Below are positions 16,536-25,547 of a stretch of DNA of 64,000 nucleotides, in pieces. The stretch is taken from contig CAVUGP010000010.1 of NCBI GenBank assembly GCA_963741015.1, positions 124,001 to 188,000 of the forward strand. The letters run 5' to 3'. Position 1 is the stretch's first letter. Every line of letters starts with the position of its first letter. The DNA comes from Brevifilum sp963741015. GTDB lineage: Bacteria > Chloroflexota > Anaerolineae > Anaerolineales > Anaerolineaceae. Under the pieces are notes generated by a model. The model was not told the DNA's origin and searched no databases. It saw nothing but the letters and a program-made list of their open reading frames with translations. Position numbers and translations under genes: made by a program.

Positions 16536-17872
16536 AAAAAATAACAGTAGTCAGTTTACTTGTCGTTGTCCTGGCTTTGTTCCTTGTGAACGGCCAGGTA
16601 CAGGCCTGGACGATCCCTACCATCTCGATCCTGGGTGTTACCCAGAATGAGAAGGTCACCATCCAGACCTATAATTTCCCCGCAAATTACGATTTCGAGG
16701 TCCGTATGGGTCTCTTCGGAACCAAGGGTGTGAACGGGATCCTGATTGGTACAGTCAATTCCGGTGCCGGTGGAAGTCTGAAATTCACCTTCCCTATCCC
16801 AACCGCGCTCCAGAGCGAATCAATGATCGCCATCCGGCTTCAAAGCACAGTTGATGGTTATTACTCGTATGATTGGTTCTATAATACCAATTCCGGTTCC
16901 CATGATGGTGGTGTCCCGATTGGTGACGTCACGTCCAGTGCCTCTATCAGTGCTACCTCGGTCAAGGAAGGCGAATATGCGGTGATTAAAGCAACGAACC
17001 TGCCCGTTAATGAGGACTTTAAAGTCCTGATGGGTGTTTACGGCACACAGGCCATCGGCGGGGTCGTTGTTAAAACGGTTAATTCCGGTACAGATGGGAA
17101 TTTCACCGAAACCTTTGATATCCCTTCGAGCCTGAAAGACGAAGCGAAGATTGCCGTCCGGTTTGAATCACAGGATAGCAGTCTGGTGCTTACCACCTGG
17201 TTTGAAAACGTCACCGGCGCCAGCGGTGGTTCGGGAGGAGGATATGGCGTTTATTACGGCATCCCGACCATTTCCATTTCTTCCGTCAACGCGGACGACA
17301 ATGTGACCGTCCAGACCAACAACTTCCCGGCTCATAAGGATTTTCAGGTCTATATGGGGAAGATCGGCACCCGTGGCGTTGGTGGTATTCTGGTAACGAC
17401 AATCAACTCTGGCGATGGCGGTTCATTCTCGGTAACTTTTGATATCCCCACGACGCTCAAGGGTGATTATCAGGTGGCCATCCGCTTGCAAACTGCAGAT
17501 AACTACTTCTACGCCTACAACTGGTTCTACAATAACACAACAACAGGCGCACCTTCAGGCGGTACACCTTCCGGTTACACAGGCATACCCACATTCTCGA
17601 TCACCGCAGTCGTCAAGGACAATAAAGTCACCATCCAGACGAACAACTTCCCCGCCAATGATAATTTCGAGGTACTGATGGGTAAGATGTGGACTCAGGG
17701 AGTCGGTGGAATCTCAGTTGCTACGATTAATTCCGGTACGGGCGGTTCGTTCACCAAGAGTTTTAATATCCCAGCGGCATTGGCTGGAGAAGCTCAAATC
17801 TCGATCCGTCTGCAGTCATCAGCCAGCGGATATTACGCCTATAACTGGTTCTATAACAGCACCTACCCTTGA
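16532..17872 (+). CDS. Exported protein with four tandem beta-type repeats
   Basis: A 446-residue protein with a signal peptide (KKITVVSLLVVVLALFLV, cleavage near QVQA) and four repeats of about 95-110 residues. Each repeat starts with a PTxSI/SISATS-like strand, then VTIQTxNFPAxxDFxVxMG, a TxGxGGIxVxTxNSGxGG loop, F-x-I-P-x-x-L and I-x-IRLQS, usually ending in YxYxWFYN. Repeat 2 is the most divergent. Gly/Ser linkers join the copies. The fold is probably beta sandwich, suiting an envelope or adhesive role, but the family is not one I recognise. It is translationally coupled to the ParA-like gene. Confidence 0.78.
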   Translation: MKKITVVSLLVVVLALFLVNGQVQAWTIPTISILGVTQNEKVTIQTYNFPANYDFEVRMGLFGTKGVNGILIGTVNSGAGGSLKFTFPIPTALQSESMIAIRLQSTVDGYYSYDWFYNTNSGSHDGGVPIGDVTSSASISATSVKEGEYAVIKATNLPVNEDFKVLMGVYGTQAIGGVVVKTVNSGTDGNFTETFDIPSSLKDEAKIAVRFESQDSSLVLTTWFENVTGASGGSGGGYGVYYGIPTISISSVNADDNVTVQTNNFPAHKDFQVYMGKIGTRGVGGILVTTINSGDGGSFSVTFDIPTTLKGDYQVAIRLQTADNYFYAYNWFYNNTTTGAPSGGTPSGYTGIPTFSITAVVKDNKVTIQTNNFPANDNFEVLMGKMWTQGVGGISVATINSGTGGSFTKSFNIPAALAGEAQISIRLQSSASGYYAYNWFYNSTYP

Positions 17873-17963
17873 TCTGAGCGTTCGGCAAATTTAGGTTAAT
17901 ATTGCCGTTTATATCTAGCCTCGAGTTGATTCTTGTGGTAATATCCTCTCGAGGAAAAGACTT

Positions 17964-18344
17964 ATGGACAACAAAATAACGATCATTGAAGGCCCTACGC
18001 CGAATTTCGATTCTGTTGAGACCGACTTCGTTATGGGCATGAACGGCTGGACGGCTGGTCTTAGTGAAGGTCCATTCCTTTACGACACCGCCCGGACAAC
18101 AGTGCGCACTTTGAACGGCCACGCATTAGTGGAACGGTGCCATAAAGCCTGGGCGAATAAAACCACCATGTACCTTGAATATCGGGACCCAATCGGCCTG
18201 ACCAAAGAAATACCGATTATTGCAGCCCGGTCGGTCGATTCTGAGAATGGCGAAATGCTCGTCCTCTGGGTCCGGCGAGACCCGGAAGAGGATGAAATCG
18301 AAGGTTACGACCTGGACTTCGATGACAACGACTCGGATTGGTAG
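17964..18344 (+). CDS. Conserved-looking hypothetical protein
   Basis: A 126-residue soluble protein of unknown function. It has no signal peptide or transmembrane segment. The N-terminal half contains VMGMNGWTAGLSEGPFLYDTARTTVR and the C terminus is strongly acidic (EEDEIEGYDLDFDDND). GAGGAAAAG lies 5-6 bases before the ATG, and a strong terminator follows, so it is a credible single gene. No family can be assigned from sequence alone. Confidence 0.65.
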   Translation: MDNKITIIEGPTPNFDSVETDFVMGMNGWTAGLSEGPFLYDTARTTVRTLNGHALVERCHKAWANKTTMYLEYRDPIGLTKEIPIIAARSVDSENGEMLVLWVRRDPEEDEIEGYDLDFDDNDSDW

Positions 18345-18365
18345 AACAATAACAATTAAAAAACC

Positions 18366-18390
18366 AAAGCGCCCAAAATTGGGCGCTTTT
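18366..18390. terminator. Bidirectional intrinsic terminator
   Basis: An 11-bp perfect stem (AAAGCGCCCAA/TTGGGCGCTTT) with loop AA is flanked by A on the left and T on the right. It separates the plus-strand hypothetical gene from the minus-strand tRNA-Arg and can act in both directions. Confidence 0.9.
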
Positions 18391-18402
18391 ACTTTAATGA
18401 CA

Positions 18403-18476
18403 TGCTCCAGGAGGGACTCGAACCCCCAACCTAGGCGTTAGGAGTGCCTTGCTCTATCCATTTGAGCCACTGGAGC
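18403..18476 (-). tRNA. tRNA-Arg (anticodon CCT)
   Basis: On the minus strand the acceptor arm GCTCCAG pairs with CTGGAGC and the discriminator is A. The D arm is GCTC/GAGC, and the anticodon loop CTCCTAA gives anticodon CCT, which reads AGG. The T loop is TTCGAGT with stem GGGGG/CCCTC-type pairing. The base pair closing the anticodon loop is an A-C mismatch. CCA is not encoded. Length is 74 bases. Confidence 0.93.
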
Positions 18477-18503
18477 AATTTGGATATGCGATTATATCAC
18501 ACC

Positions 18504-19601
18504 TCAGGGCAGTACAGTCCAGGGGTTGAGAAAACCGCCCAAATACCGGACTTCAAAATGCAGGTGAGGACCGGTTGAATTACCGGTGGAACCGGCATTA
18601 CCGATCATTTGTCCCTGGTAAACACCGGAACCGCAATACACATTGATGTTGCTGAGGTGGGCGTAAAGCGTACTATAGCCGTTCATATGATCAATCATGA
18701 CAACATTGCCATAGCCGTTGCTGTTCCAACCGGCATAAACCACAACGCCTGAATCGGCAGCATAGATTGGCATCCCGGTACCGGCGGCGATGTCGATTGC
18801 CAGGTGGCCGGACCAATAATCGTTACCGGAGAGATAGTGGTTGGCAGCCGGCCAAATGAAGAATCCACCACCCACATAGTAATTCGCGTTATCAAGGGAA
18901 CAACCTTCAGGTAAATTCGAAATCACGCCGGCTCGTCCCACAGCGTAAGTCGGAACAACCCACTGCTGGAATTCACGCTGACCGCCCGGGATCATCACCA
19001 TATCGCCCGGTTCGATTTCGGGGTTGGTCAAATCCAGATGATTGCCGGACCAGTTGAGAATATCATCCGCACTGGCTTTAAAATCCTGAGCGACGTTTTC
19101 CACAGTGTCGCCTTCCTGCCATTCATATAAGATACCGTTGGTCGGAGGGATAATTAATGCCTGACCGGGACGGATCGAGTGGGGATCATCTTTGAGGGTA
19201 TCGTAATTGGACCAAAGCAGCGATTCCGGCGAAATATTGTATTTTTGGGCGATGCTGAAAATCGCATCACCGGATTCAACAGTGTATTCGATCGGTTCAC
19301 TACGTGGCCGGGTTGGTGCAATGGTTTGTGTTTCAGAGCTGCGGACCAGGTAAGGTTCTTCTTCGCCGGTGACAAAATAAGGCATACTGGCCAGCGCTTC
19401 TGACGAAACATCAGCTACCGGGCCGATATCTACCTGCCTGCCGGATTCAAATTCATTCATTTCACGCGCCATGATTGGCTGCCAATAAAGCACGGATACC
19501 AGGATCGCGACCAATACTCCGGTAACAATCCAGGAAACCCAAAACTGCCAGCCTTTCTTCTGTTTTTCAGGCTCGTGATTTTTTATCGTTTGTTTTTCCA
19601 A
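18504..19601 (-). CDS. LysM-containing M23 peptidase, membrane anchored
   Basis: A protein of 365 residues with a transmembrane helix (FWVSWIVTGVLVAILVSVLYW, about residues 20-40), two LysM domains (YTVESGDAIFSIAQKYN... and YEWQEGDTVENVAQDF...), and a C-terminal M23 domain with HLAIDIAAGTGMP, LYAHLSNI and GPHLHFEVR zinc-ligand motifs. It would bind peptidoglycan and hydrolyse cross-link peptides. I chose the TTG at 19601 because the minus strand has GAGGTGAT ending 4 bases before it; the GTG at 19610 lies inside that ribosome site. Rho is encoded just upstream (24 bases), so both may be on one transcript. Confidence 0.85.
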   Translation of the reverse strand: MEKQTIKNHEPEKQKKGWQFWVSWIVTGVLVAILVSVLYWQPIMAREMNEFESGRQVDIGPVADVSSEALASMPYFVTGEEEPYLVRSSETQTIAPTRPRSEPIEYTVESGDAIFSIAQKYNISPESLLWSNYDTLKDDPHSIRPGQALIIPPTNGILYEWQEGDTVENVAQDFKASADDILNWSGNHLDLTNPEIEPGDMVMIPGGQREFQQWVVPTYAVGRAGVISNLPEGCSLDNANYYVGGGFFIWPAANHYLSGNDYWSGHLAIDIAAGTGMPIYAADSGVVVYAGWNSNGYGNVVMIDHMNGYSTLYAHLSNINVYCGSGVYQGQMIGNAGSTGNSTGPHLHFEVRYLGGFLNPWTVLP

Positions 19602-19625
19602 GGGTATCACCTCGAAATTTTAGTT

Positions 19626-20900
19626 TTAGATCTCACCATTAAGTGTCTCAAGAAATTCCATGTTGGTTTTTGCCCGAGCTACCTGCTGGACCACTGCTTC
19701 TGTTGCGACAGCGATATCCATGCCGGCCCCTTGTGGAGGTGCACTGATCATTTGCAGGTACATCCGGCGCATCAACCAGGCTCGTTTTAGAATATCCGGG
19801 CCGAGCAACAGATCTTCTCGGCGAGTGGATGAACGTTCAATATCAATTGCCGGGAAGGTGCGGCGCTCCTGCAGACGACGTGAGAGGTGCAGCTCCATAT
19901 TACCGGTGCCTTTGAACTCCTCATAAACCACATCATCCAGCCGAGAGCCGGTATCGATCAGTGAGGTCGCAATGATCGACAATGAACCACCTTCTTCCAG
20001 ATTACGGGCAGCGCCAAAAAAGCGTTTCGGCGGGTACAGCGCTGAAGGATCCAAACCGCCGGAAAGTGTCCGGCCGGAAGGATTGACCACCAGGTTATAT
20101 GCCCGAGCCAATCTGGTTAATGAGTCCATCAAGATTACCACATCATGACCCAATTCGACAAGACGCCTGGCGCGATCAAGAGCGATCTCTGCCATCCGCA
20201 CATGGGCGGTAACCGGTTCATCAAAGGTCGATGCAACCACTTCCGCTTCCACCGAACGGTCCATGTCCGTGACCTCTTCAGGTCGCTCACCGATCAGGGA
20301 CATGATCTGGCGGACATCGGGATGATTCGCAGAAATGGCGTTGGCGATTTCCTTCAGGATGGTCGTCTTACCGGCTTTGGGCGGTGAAACGATCATTCCA
20401 CGCTGACCGCGGCCAATGGGTGCAATCAGGTTGATGATCCTTGTGGAAAGCACCTGGGGGTCGTATTCAAGGTCAAAGCGCTGATCGGGAAAAATGGGGG
20501 TTAATTTTTCAAAACGGGGTCGTTTGCGAGCTTCATCAGGGGTCATACCATTGATGAACTCCACTTTCAATAAACCATAATGGCGTTCGGATTCACGCGG
20601 GGGGCGTACATGACCGATGACCATATCGCCGGATCGCAGTTCATACCGGCGCAGTTGTGCCTGGGAAACATAAACATCCTCCGGTCCAACTCGGTAGTCA
20701 TAACGCAGGAATCCTATACCTTCATTCATGATCTCCAGCACACCGCCTCGGATTTCAAGACCTTCGGCTTCACCAATGGCACGGGCCAGTTGAAGGATCA
20801 GACCTTCTTTTTTACTGTAGCGAGAGTGAGTGACTCCCATTTCTTTTGCGATGGATCGCAATTCGGGCAACGTCTTTTTTTCTAATTCTAATATATCCAT
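19626..20900 (-). CDS. rho: Transcription termination factor Rho
   Basis: A 424-residue Rho. The N-terminal domain begins MDILELEKKTLPELRSIAKEMG, followed by the OSB RNA-binding domain (GGVLEIMNEGIGFLR... DVYVSQAQLRRYELRSGD), the P loop PPKAGKTT, Walker B VVILMDSLTRLARAYN, and the Q/R-loop regions with LSGGLDPSALYPPKRFFGAARN. It is a hexameric RNA helicase that ends transcription. I chose ATG 20900, where homology begins; the frame stays open to 20969 without a conserved sequence. It sits behind a long leader that begins at a strong promoter near 21203-21231. Confidence 0.94.
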   Translation of the reverse strand: MDILELEKKTLPELRSIAKEMGVTHSRYSKKEGLILQLARAIGEAEGLEIRGGVLEIMNEGIGFLRYDYRVGPEDVYVSQAQLRRYELRSGDMVIGHVRPPRESERHYGLLKVEFINGMTPDEARKRPRFEKLTPIFPDQRFDLEYDPQVLSTRIINLIAPIGRGQRGMIVSPPKAGKTTILKEIANAISANHPDVRQIMSLIGERPEEVTDMDRSVEAEVVASTFDEPVTAHVRMAEIALDRARRLVELGHDVVILMDSLTRLARAYNLVVNPSGRTLSGGLDPSALYPPKRFFGAARNLEEGGSLSIIATSLIDTGSRLDDVVYEEFKGTGNMELHLSRRLQERRTFPAIDIERSSTRREDLLLGPDILKRAWLMRRMYLQMISAPPQGAGMDIAVATEAVVQQVARAKTNMEFLETLNGEI

Positions 20901-21195
20901 ATTTCTACTTTTCTCTGTAATAATTACTCCGGAAAGGTGTAACAATTGGGGGTGTGAATTTTCCCGCATCGTCGAACGAGGGAAGATATAAATGCAAACG
21001 CAGTTAATAAAATGACGCGAAGATACTGTTTGATCAAGAGGGGATCATCCCGCGCGCTGCCCCAGATACGCTTATTGTCTGCTTGGCAAAACTTGCCGTT
21101 TTTCTGTTAAGGACATTAGGGAAACGAACTTTCACGCAGCGACCGATAATGGGTTGGTTTGGTGATTCACGGTCGGTTTACATAAATCAGGGTAA
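20901..21195 (-). promoter_or_regulatory. Long 5' leader of rho
   Basis: About 295 bases separate the predicted transcription start (near 21196) from the rho ATG. The stretch has no credible gene. Rho leaders are long in several bacteria because Rho terminates its own mRNA there; a similar role here is inferred from length and position only. Confidence 0.4.
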
Positions 21196-21202
21196 CGCAA
21201 GT

Positions 21203-21231
21203 ATTATATCAGACTTTAAATTGCCTCGCAA
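21203..21231 (-). promoter_or_regulatory. Sigma-70-type promoter for rho
   Basis: On the minus strand a TTGCGA box (21226-21231) is followed by a 17-base spacer and a perfect TATAAT (21203-21208). The orientation and position fit transcription of rho. Confidence 0.7.
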
Positions 21232-21402
21232 GATGGATTAACCGGTTGAATTGCATATCTTCGGCTGATTTTTATCATACCCCAACCAGAGAAAATGGAA
21301 TAGTCCTATCAGGAATTCCGTAAAATTGGTGCAAACAGGCTGAAAGGGTCGGTTATGCTATAATCCATCCAGACGGAAAGTTTCCCACCACAGGAGCAGC
21401 GG

Positions 21403-23670
21403 ATGGCACGCCGTACAACAAAAAAATCCAAAAAAAGTAACCGAACAAAGCCCTCATCAGGTAAAAATACCCGAAAGCCGATCCTGGCTGGGATTCCCCC
21501 ACAAAGGCGGATCGATATTCTGAGTATTATCCTGCTGGTGATCGGTCTGCTGACCCTGCTCAGTCTTTTCACCCAATCCACCGGGAGCATCACCGGTTGG
21601 TGGGTTTCGAGCCTCAGTAAAGCGATCGGTTGGGATGTCTATCTGCTGCCAATTGCCCTGATCGGTCTGGGTGCCTGGATGCTCCTTCGCAACATGGAGA
21701 AGCTTCCCAAACTCTCTGCAGAACGACTTGTAGGAATCCTCTTATTCTTCTTCAATCTAACAGCCTGGTTCCACCTTTTAATTGATGGCAGCTATACAGA
21801 AGCTCAACTCGGGATTGGAGGCGGCTATCTGGGTGCATTCTTCAAGATCGGCCTCGTCCGCACTTTGGGCAAACCCGGTGCAGTGATCGCCCTGATCGCC
21901 TGGTTGTTGATCAGCCTGATCCTGACCCTGGATTTGGCGATGGCCAACATCGTTAAGGGTTTGGGCAATTTGCTTCGAAGGCTCTACAATCTTCTGAGGA
22001 GATATATTAAGGAAAGACAAACCAGGAAACACCCGCAATCAGGGTCATCTCCCGCCTCACAAAATGTCACCCACGCTTCCGGCCAAGCTCCAACAGCGCA
22101 GCCACAAGCTCAATCAACACCAGCCACACATTCCCGAGGTGGACAGCCTTCCGGTGAAGTCGACCAGACCAGCTTGTATTACAACACCACGCCTGTCGAA
22201 CCAGCCTGGGTGCTGCCGGACATTAATGAGATCCTGGAACCGGGTGTGGAACCGCCTGACGATGGTGAAAACGACCGTCAACGGGCGCGGGTCATTGAAG
22301 AAACCCTGCGCTCCTTCAGCGCGCCGGCCCATGTTGTGGACATCCGGCGGGGACCGACCATCACTCTGTTCGGCGTAGAACCCGATTTCATTGAAACCCG
22401 CAACGGCCGGACTCGTGTCCGGGTCTCCAAAATCACTTCACTGGCAGACGACCTCGCTTTAGCCCTGGCCGCCTCGCGGATCCGTATTCAGGCGCCGGTA
22501 CCCGGCAAGGGTTATATCGGGATCGAGGTGCCAAACCGGCAGGTTTCCCTGGTTGCCCTGCGGGACATCATTAACAGTGCCTCCTACCAGAATCTGAAAT
22601 CTCCTCTGAAAATAGCACTCGGGAAAGATGTGGCCGGCAACCCGGTCGCTGCCGACCTGACCGTGATGCCTCACTTATTGATTGCGGGTACCACCGGCGC
22701 AGGAAAATCCGTCTGTATCAACGAAATCCTGACCTGCTTCCTGTTGAATATGACGCCCGATCAGCTCCGTCTGGTATTGGTGGATCCAAAACGGGTGGAA
22801 CTGACCGGTTATAACGGCATTCCGCACCTGCTCTCTCCGGTGATCGTGGAAGCAGAACACGTGGTCGGCGCCCTGCAGTGGATGATGCGGGAAATGGACA
22901 ACCGTTACCGCAAATTCTCTGAAACCGGCACCCGGAACATTGCCGACTTCAACACCATGTGCGAAGAGACCAATGAAAAGAAATTGCCCTATCTGCTGGT
23001 CGTGATCGATGAGCTGGCGGATTTGATGATGCTGGCGCCTGATGAGACGGAGCGCTCGATCACCCGCCTGGCGCAGCTCGCGCGGGCGACCGGTATTCAC
23101 CTGATCATCGCAACCCAGCGTCCTTCTACGGATATCCTCACCGGATTGATCAAAGCCAATTTCCCCGCCCGGATCGCGTTTGCTGTTGCGTCTGGGGTGG
23201 ACAGCCGGGTGATCCTCGATCAGCCTGGGGCGGAACGGCTGCTGGGACGGGGGGATATGCTCTTCCAGGCGCCGGATGCCGCCGCACCGGTCCGCATCCA
23301 GGGTGCCTTCGTTTCCGACCACGAGATCAACCGTCTGGCGACTTATTGGCGCGGTTTCACCGTCAGTGGCAACGCCCCCGAACGGCCCGACCAATCTGCC
23401 GCGTTCCAGACCAACAAAGGGGTACCCCTCAAACAAGCGCCTTTATGGGAGGAAATGGAAGAAGAAAAGGACCTTGACCCGAAATTCAATGAGGCTGTGG
23501 AGGTTGTCCGTCAGGAAGGTCAGGCATCCGTTTCCATGCTGCAGCGTAAAATGCGGATCGGTTACACCCGTGCCGCCCGGATCATTTACATGATGGAAGA
23601 AAAGGGCATCGTTGGTGCACCGGACTCCAGGACACAGATCAGAAACATTATCGACCCGGACGAAGAATAA
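21403..23670 (+). CDS. ftsK: DNA translocase FtsK/SpoIIIE
   Basis: A 755-residue protein with a basic N terminus, four transmembrane helices (about 45-190), a Gln/Ser/Thr-rich linker (about 205-255), and the motor domain. Walker A is AGTTGAGKS near residues 428-436, and Walker B is LLVVIDELADLMM. The RecA-like domain contains ATQRPSTDILTG. A C-terminal gamma winged helix (EVVRQEGQASVSMLQRKMRIGYTRAARIIYMMEEKGIVG) recognises polar DNA sequences. It pumps chromosomal DNA through the closing septum. AGGAG precedes the ATG by 6 bases. Confidence 0.94.
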   Translation: MARRTTKKSKKSNRTKPSSGKNTRKPILAGIPPQRRIDILSIILLVIGLLTLLSLFTQSTGSITGWWVSSLSKAIGWDVYLLPIALIGLGAWMLLRNMEKLPKLSAERLVGILLFFFNLTAWFHLLIDGSYTEAQLGIGGGYLGAFFKIGLVRTLGKPGAVIALIAWLLISLILTLDLAMANIVKGLGNLLRRLYNLLRRYIKERQTRKHPQSGSSPASQNVTHASGQAPTAQPQAQSTPATHSRGGQPSGEVDQTSLYYNTTPVEPAWVLPDINEILEPGVEPPDDGENDRQRARVIEETLRSFSAPAHVVDIRRGPTITLFGVEPDFIETRNGRTRVRVSKITSLADDLALALAASRIRIQAPVPGKGYIGIEVPNRQVSLVALRDIINSASYQNLKSPLKIALGKDVAGNPVAADLTVMPHLLIAGTTGAGKSVCINEILTCFLLNMTPDQLRLVLVDPKRVELTGYNGIPHLLSPVIVEAEHVVGALQWMMREMDNRYRKFSETGTRNIADFNTMCEETNEKKLPYLLVVIDELADLMMLAPDETERSITRLAQLARATGIHLIIATQRPSTDILTGLIKANFPARIAFAVASGVDSRVILDQPGAERLLGRGDMLFQAPDAAAPVRIQGAFVSDHEINRLATYWRGFTVSGNAPERPDQSAAFQTNKGVPLKQAPLWEEMEEEKDLDPKFNEAVEVVRQEGQASVSMLQRKMRIGYTRAARIIYMMEEKGIVGAPDSRTQIRNIIDPDEE

Positions 23671-23695
23671 AACCCATCCGGACAGATAATTCAAA

Positions 23696-23723
23696 TTGAC
23701 ATCCTGCCCCAATACAGTACAAT
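23696..23723 (+). promoter_or_regulatory. Promoter P1 upstream of rpsA
   Basis: TTGACA (23696-23701), a 16-base spacer and TACAAT (23718-23723) give a near-consensus promoter directed toward rpsA. Confidence 0.65.
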
Positions 23724-23773
23724 AGGGGAAGCTGATTATCATTTAGTGAATGCAAGCCGTTAAGGTTTGAGGG

Positions 23774-23802
23774 TTGCCAAGTTCTGACTTAACCCTTATA
23801 AT
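23774..23802 (+). promoter_or_regulatory. Promoter P2 upstream of rpsA
   Basis: TTGCCA (23774-23779), a 17-base spacer and perfect TATAAT (23797-23802) form a second promoter about 28 bases before the rpsA start. Tandem promoters suit a highly expressed ribosomal protein gene. Confidence 0.65.
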
Positions 23803-23836
23803 CAGTGAGAAATTCACCTTTGGAGTTATATAATTT

Positions 23837-25120
23837 ATGGACCAAAACGATGTATTGAATAATGGGGGGGATGAAGAAAGCCAGGAACAGCCAACCAATA
23901 AAATGGAAGCCTTGCTGGAAGCGGAAGGTCTCACAATCGACTTTCCTAAACGCGGTGAAATCCGAAAGGGTACGATCGCGAGTAAAAGCGCCGGGCAAAT
24001 CCTTGTAAGCGTTGGTGCCAAGTCTGAAGGAATCATTGCTGGTAAAGAACTCGAATCAATTGATGAGGAAACATTCAAGTCATTTGAAGAGGGCGATGAG
24101 ATCACGGTTTATGTTGTGACGCCTGAAGATTCAAATGGAAACCTGATCCTTTCCTTCAACCGAGCCATGGAAGAAGAGAACTGGCAAACCGCCGAAGAAC
24201 TGATGGAATCGGAAAAATCTTTCGATTCCAAGATCGAAGGCTACAACAAGGGCGGTCTCCTGGTTCCCCTGGGGACCATCCGCGGGTTTGTCCCTGCTTC
24301 TCAAATCGGCCTTGGCCGCCGTCTGACGATCACCGGCAATTCGCCTGAAGAACGTTACAGCGAAATGGTCGGCGAGATGATCGAAGTCTGTGTGATTGAA
24401 GTCGATCGCGACCGCCGCCGGTTGATCCTTTCCGAACGCGCTGCCAGCAGCGAGACCCGCGAATCCATCAAGGAACGCGTGATTGATGAACTGGAAGAAG
24501 GCGAAATCCGCACCGGTCGTGTGACCAGTCTGGCGGACTTCGGCGCTTTCGTCAACATCAACGGCGCGGACGGCCTGGTGCACCTCTCAGAACTTTCATG
24601 GGATCATATCAATCATCCCAGTGAGGTACTGGAAGTCGGGCAGGAAGTCAAAGTCAAGATTATCAGCATCGACACTGAACGGAAACGCATTGGCCTTTCC
24701 ATCCGTCGTCTACAGGACGATCCCTGGGAAGATCAGGTTGCTTCGTTGACCGAAGGCCAACTTGTTGAAGGTCGGATTACCCGCCTGACCAATTTTGGCG
24801 CTTTTGCCCGCCTTATCCTTGATGAATCCGAAGGCGACCTGGAAGGATTGATCCATATTTCCGAGATCAGCGAACGCCGGATCGAGCATCCCAAAGAGGT
24901 GCTGCATGAAGGTGATGTCGTCACATTGCGGATTATTAAGATCGAAGAGGACACCCATCGGATCGGTCTGAGCATGCGCCGTGTAGACTCCCCCGCTTAT
25001 ACGGACCTCGACTGGAAGACCTTAACCGAAGAATTTGACGTCGAAAATATGACTGAGGCAGCTGCCGAAGTCTCACCCGAAATCAGTCGAAGAAGTAGTG
25101 GTGGAAGAAGCACCCGCTGA
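23837..25120 (+). CDS. rpsA: Ribosomal protein S1 (tail in another frame)
   Basis: A 427-residue protein with four S1/OB RNA-binding domains: GEIRKGTIASKSAGQILVSV, a second more divergent copy (FDSKIEGYNKGGLLVPLG), GEIRTGRVTSLADFGAFVNI and GQLVEGRITRLTNFGAFARL. S1 binds mRNA at the 30S subunit and helps initiation. The last residues in this frame (ISRRSSGGRSTR) look like a wrong-frame tail. Reading shifted by one base from about 25080 gives an acidic tail that continues to 25451. Removing one A from the AAA at 25080-25082 joins the two. The shift may be real or a sequence error. Confidence 0.9.
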   Translation: MDQNDVLNNGGDEESQEQPTNKMEALLEAEGLTIDFPKRGEIRKGTIASKSAGQILVSVGAKSEGIIAGKELESIDEETFKSFEEGDEITVYVVTPEDSNGNLILSFNRAMEEENWQTAEELMESEKSFDSKIEGYNKGGLLVPLGTIRGFVPASQIGLGRRLTITGNSPEERYSEMVGEMIEVCVIEVDRDRRRLILSERAASSETRESIKERVIDELEEGEIRTGRVTSLADFGAFVNINGADGLVHLSELSWDHINHPSEVLEVGQEVKVKIISIDTERKRIGLSIRRLQDDPWEDQVASLTEGQLVEGRITRLTNFGAFARLILDESEGDLEGLIHISEISERRIEHPKEVLHEGDVVTLRIIKIEEDTHRIGLSMRRVDSPAYTDLDWKTLTEEFDVENMTEAAAEVSPEISRRSSGGRSTR

Positions 25121-25451
25121 GGATGAATCAGAAGCGGTAGAAGATGTTATGGTGGAAGAAGAAGCACCCGCTGAGGATGAATCAGAAGTTGTTGAAGATG
25201 CAATGGTAGAAGAAGAAACTTCAGAAGATGCACCGAAAGATTCCGACACAGCAGCCGCCGAAGAGGAAGTTGCTGCAGAAGAAGCTGCAGACGTCGAAGC
25301 CTTAGTTGAAGCAGAGGCAGAAGAAGAAGTCGAACTTGAAGAAGCCGTTGAAGCAGAAGCGGAAGAAGAAGTCGAACTTGAAGAAGCCATTGAAGCAGCT
25401 GAAGAAGCTGTCGACGACGCCCTGGATTCAGAAGAAGAAAAAGAAGAGTAA
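25053..25451 (+). other. Acidic tail of ribosomal protein S1 in the +1 frame
   Basis: This frame opens at 25053 after a TGA and reads SVEEVVVEEAPAEDESE and onward to a TAA at 25451. It is dominated by Glu, Ala, Val and Asp, with a repeated VEEEAPAEDESE unit and a repeated EAEEEVELEEA unit; the DNA shows matching direct repeats near 25101/25152 and 25320/25360. It has no start or ribosome site of its own and only makes sense as the C-terminal extension of S1. A GTG at 25098 could be mistaken for a start. Confidence 0.7.
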
Positions 25452-25466
25452 ATTAACAATAACAGC

Positions 25467-25490
25467 GGCGCACCGGATACCCGGTGCGCC
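25467..25490 (+). terminator. Hairpin after rpsA
   Basis: A 10-bp perfect stem (GGCGCACCGG/CCGGTGCGCC) with loop ATAC follows the true end of the S1 reading frame by 15 bases. No clean T tract follows. Its position supports 25451, not 25120, as the real end of rpsA. Confidence 0.65.
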
Positions 25491-25547
25491 ATGCATTTAA
25501 ACCCATGACATCTAATCATTGACTCCCACGAAGATCTGGCCTGGAAT

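Noticed and set aside
25118..25120. TGA ending the S1 frame might be read as Sec.
   Set aside because: The same frame soon closes after it, while the acidic tail is in the +1 frame.
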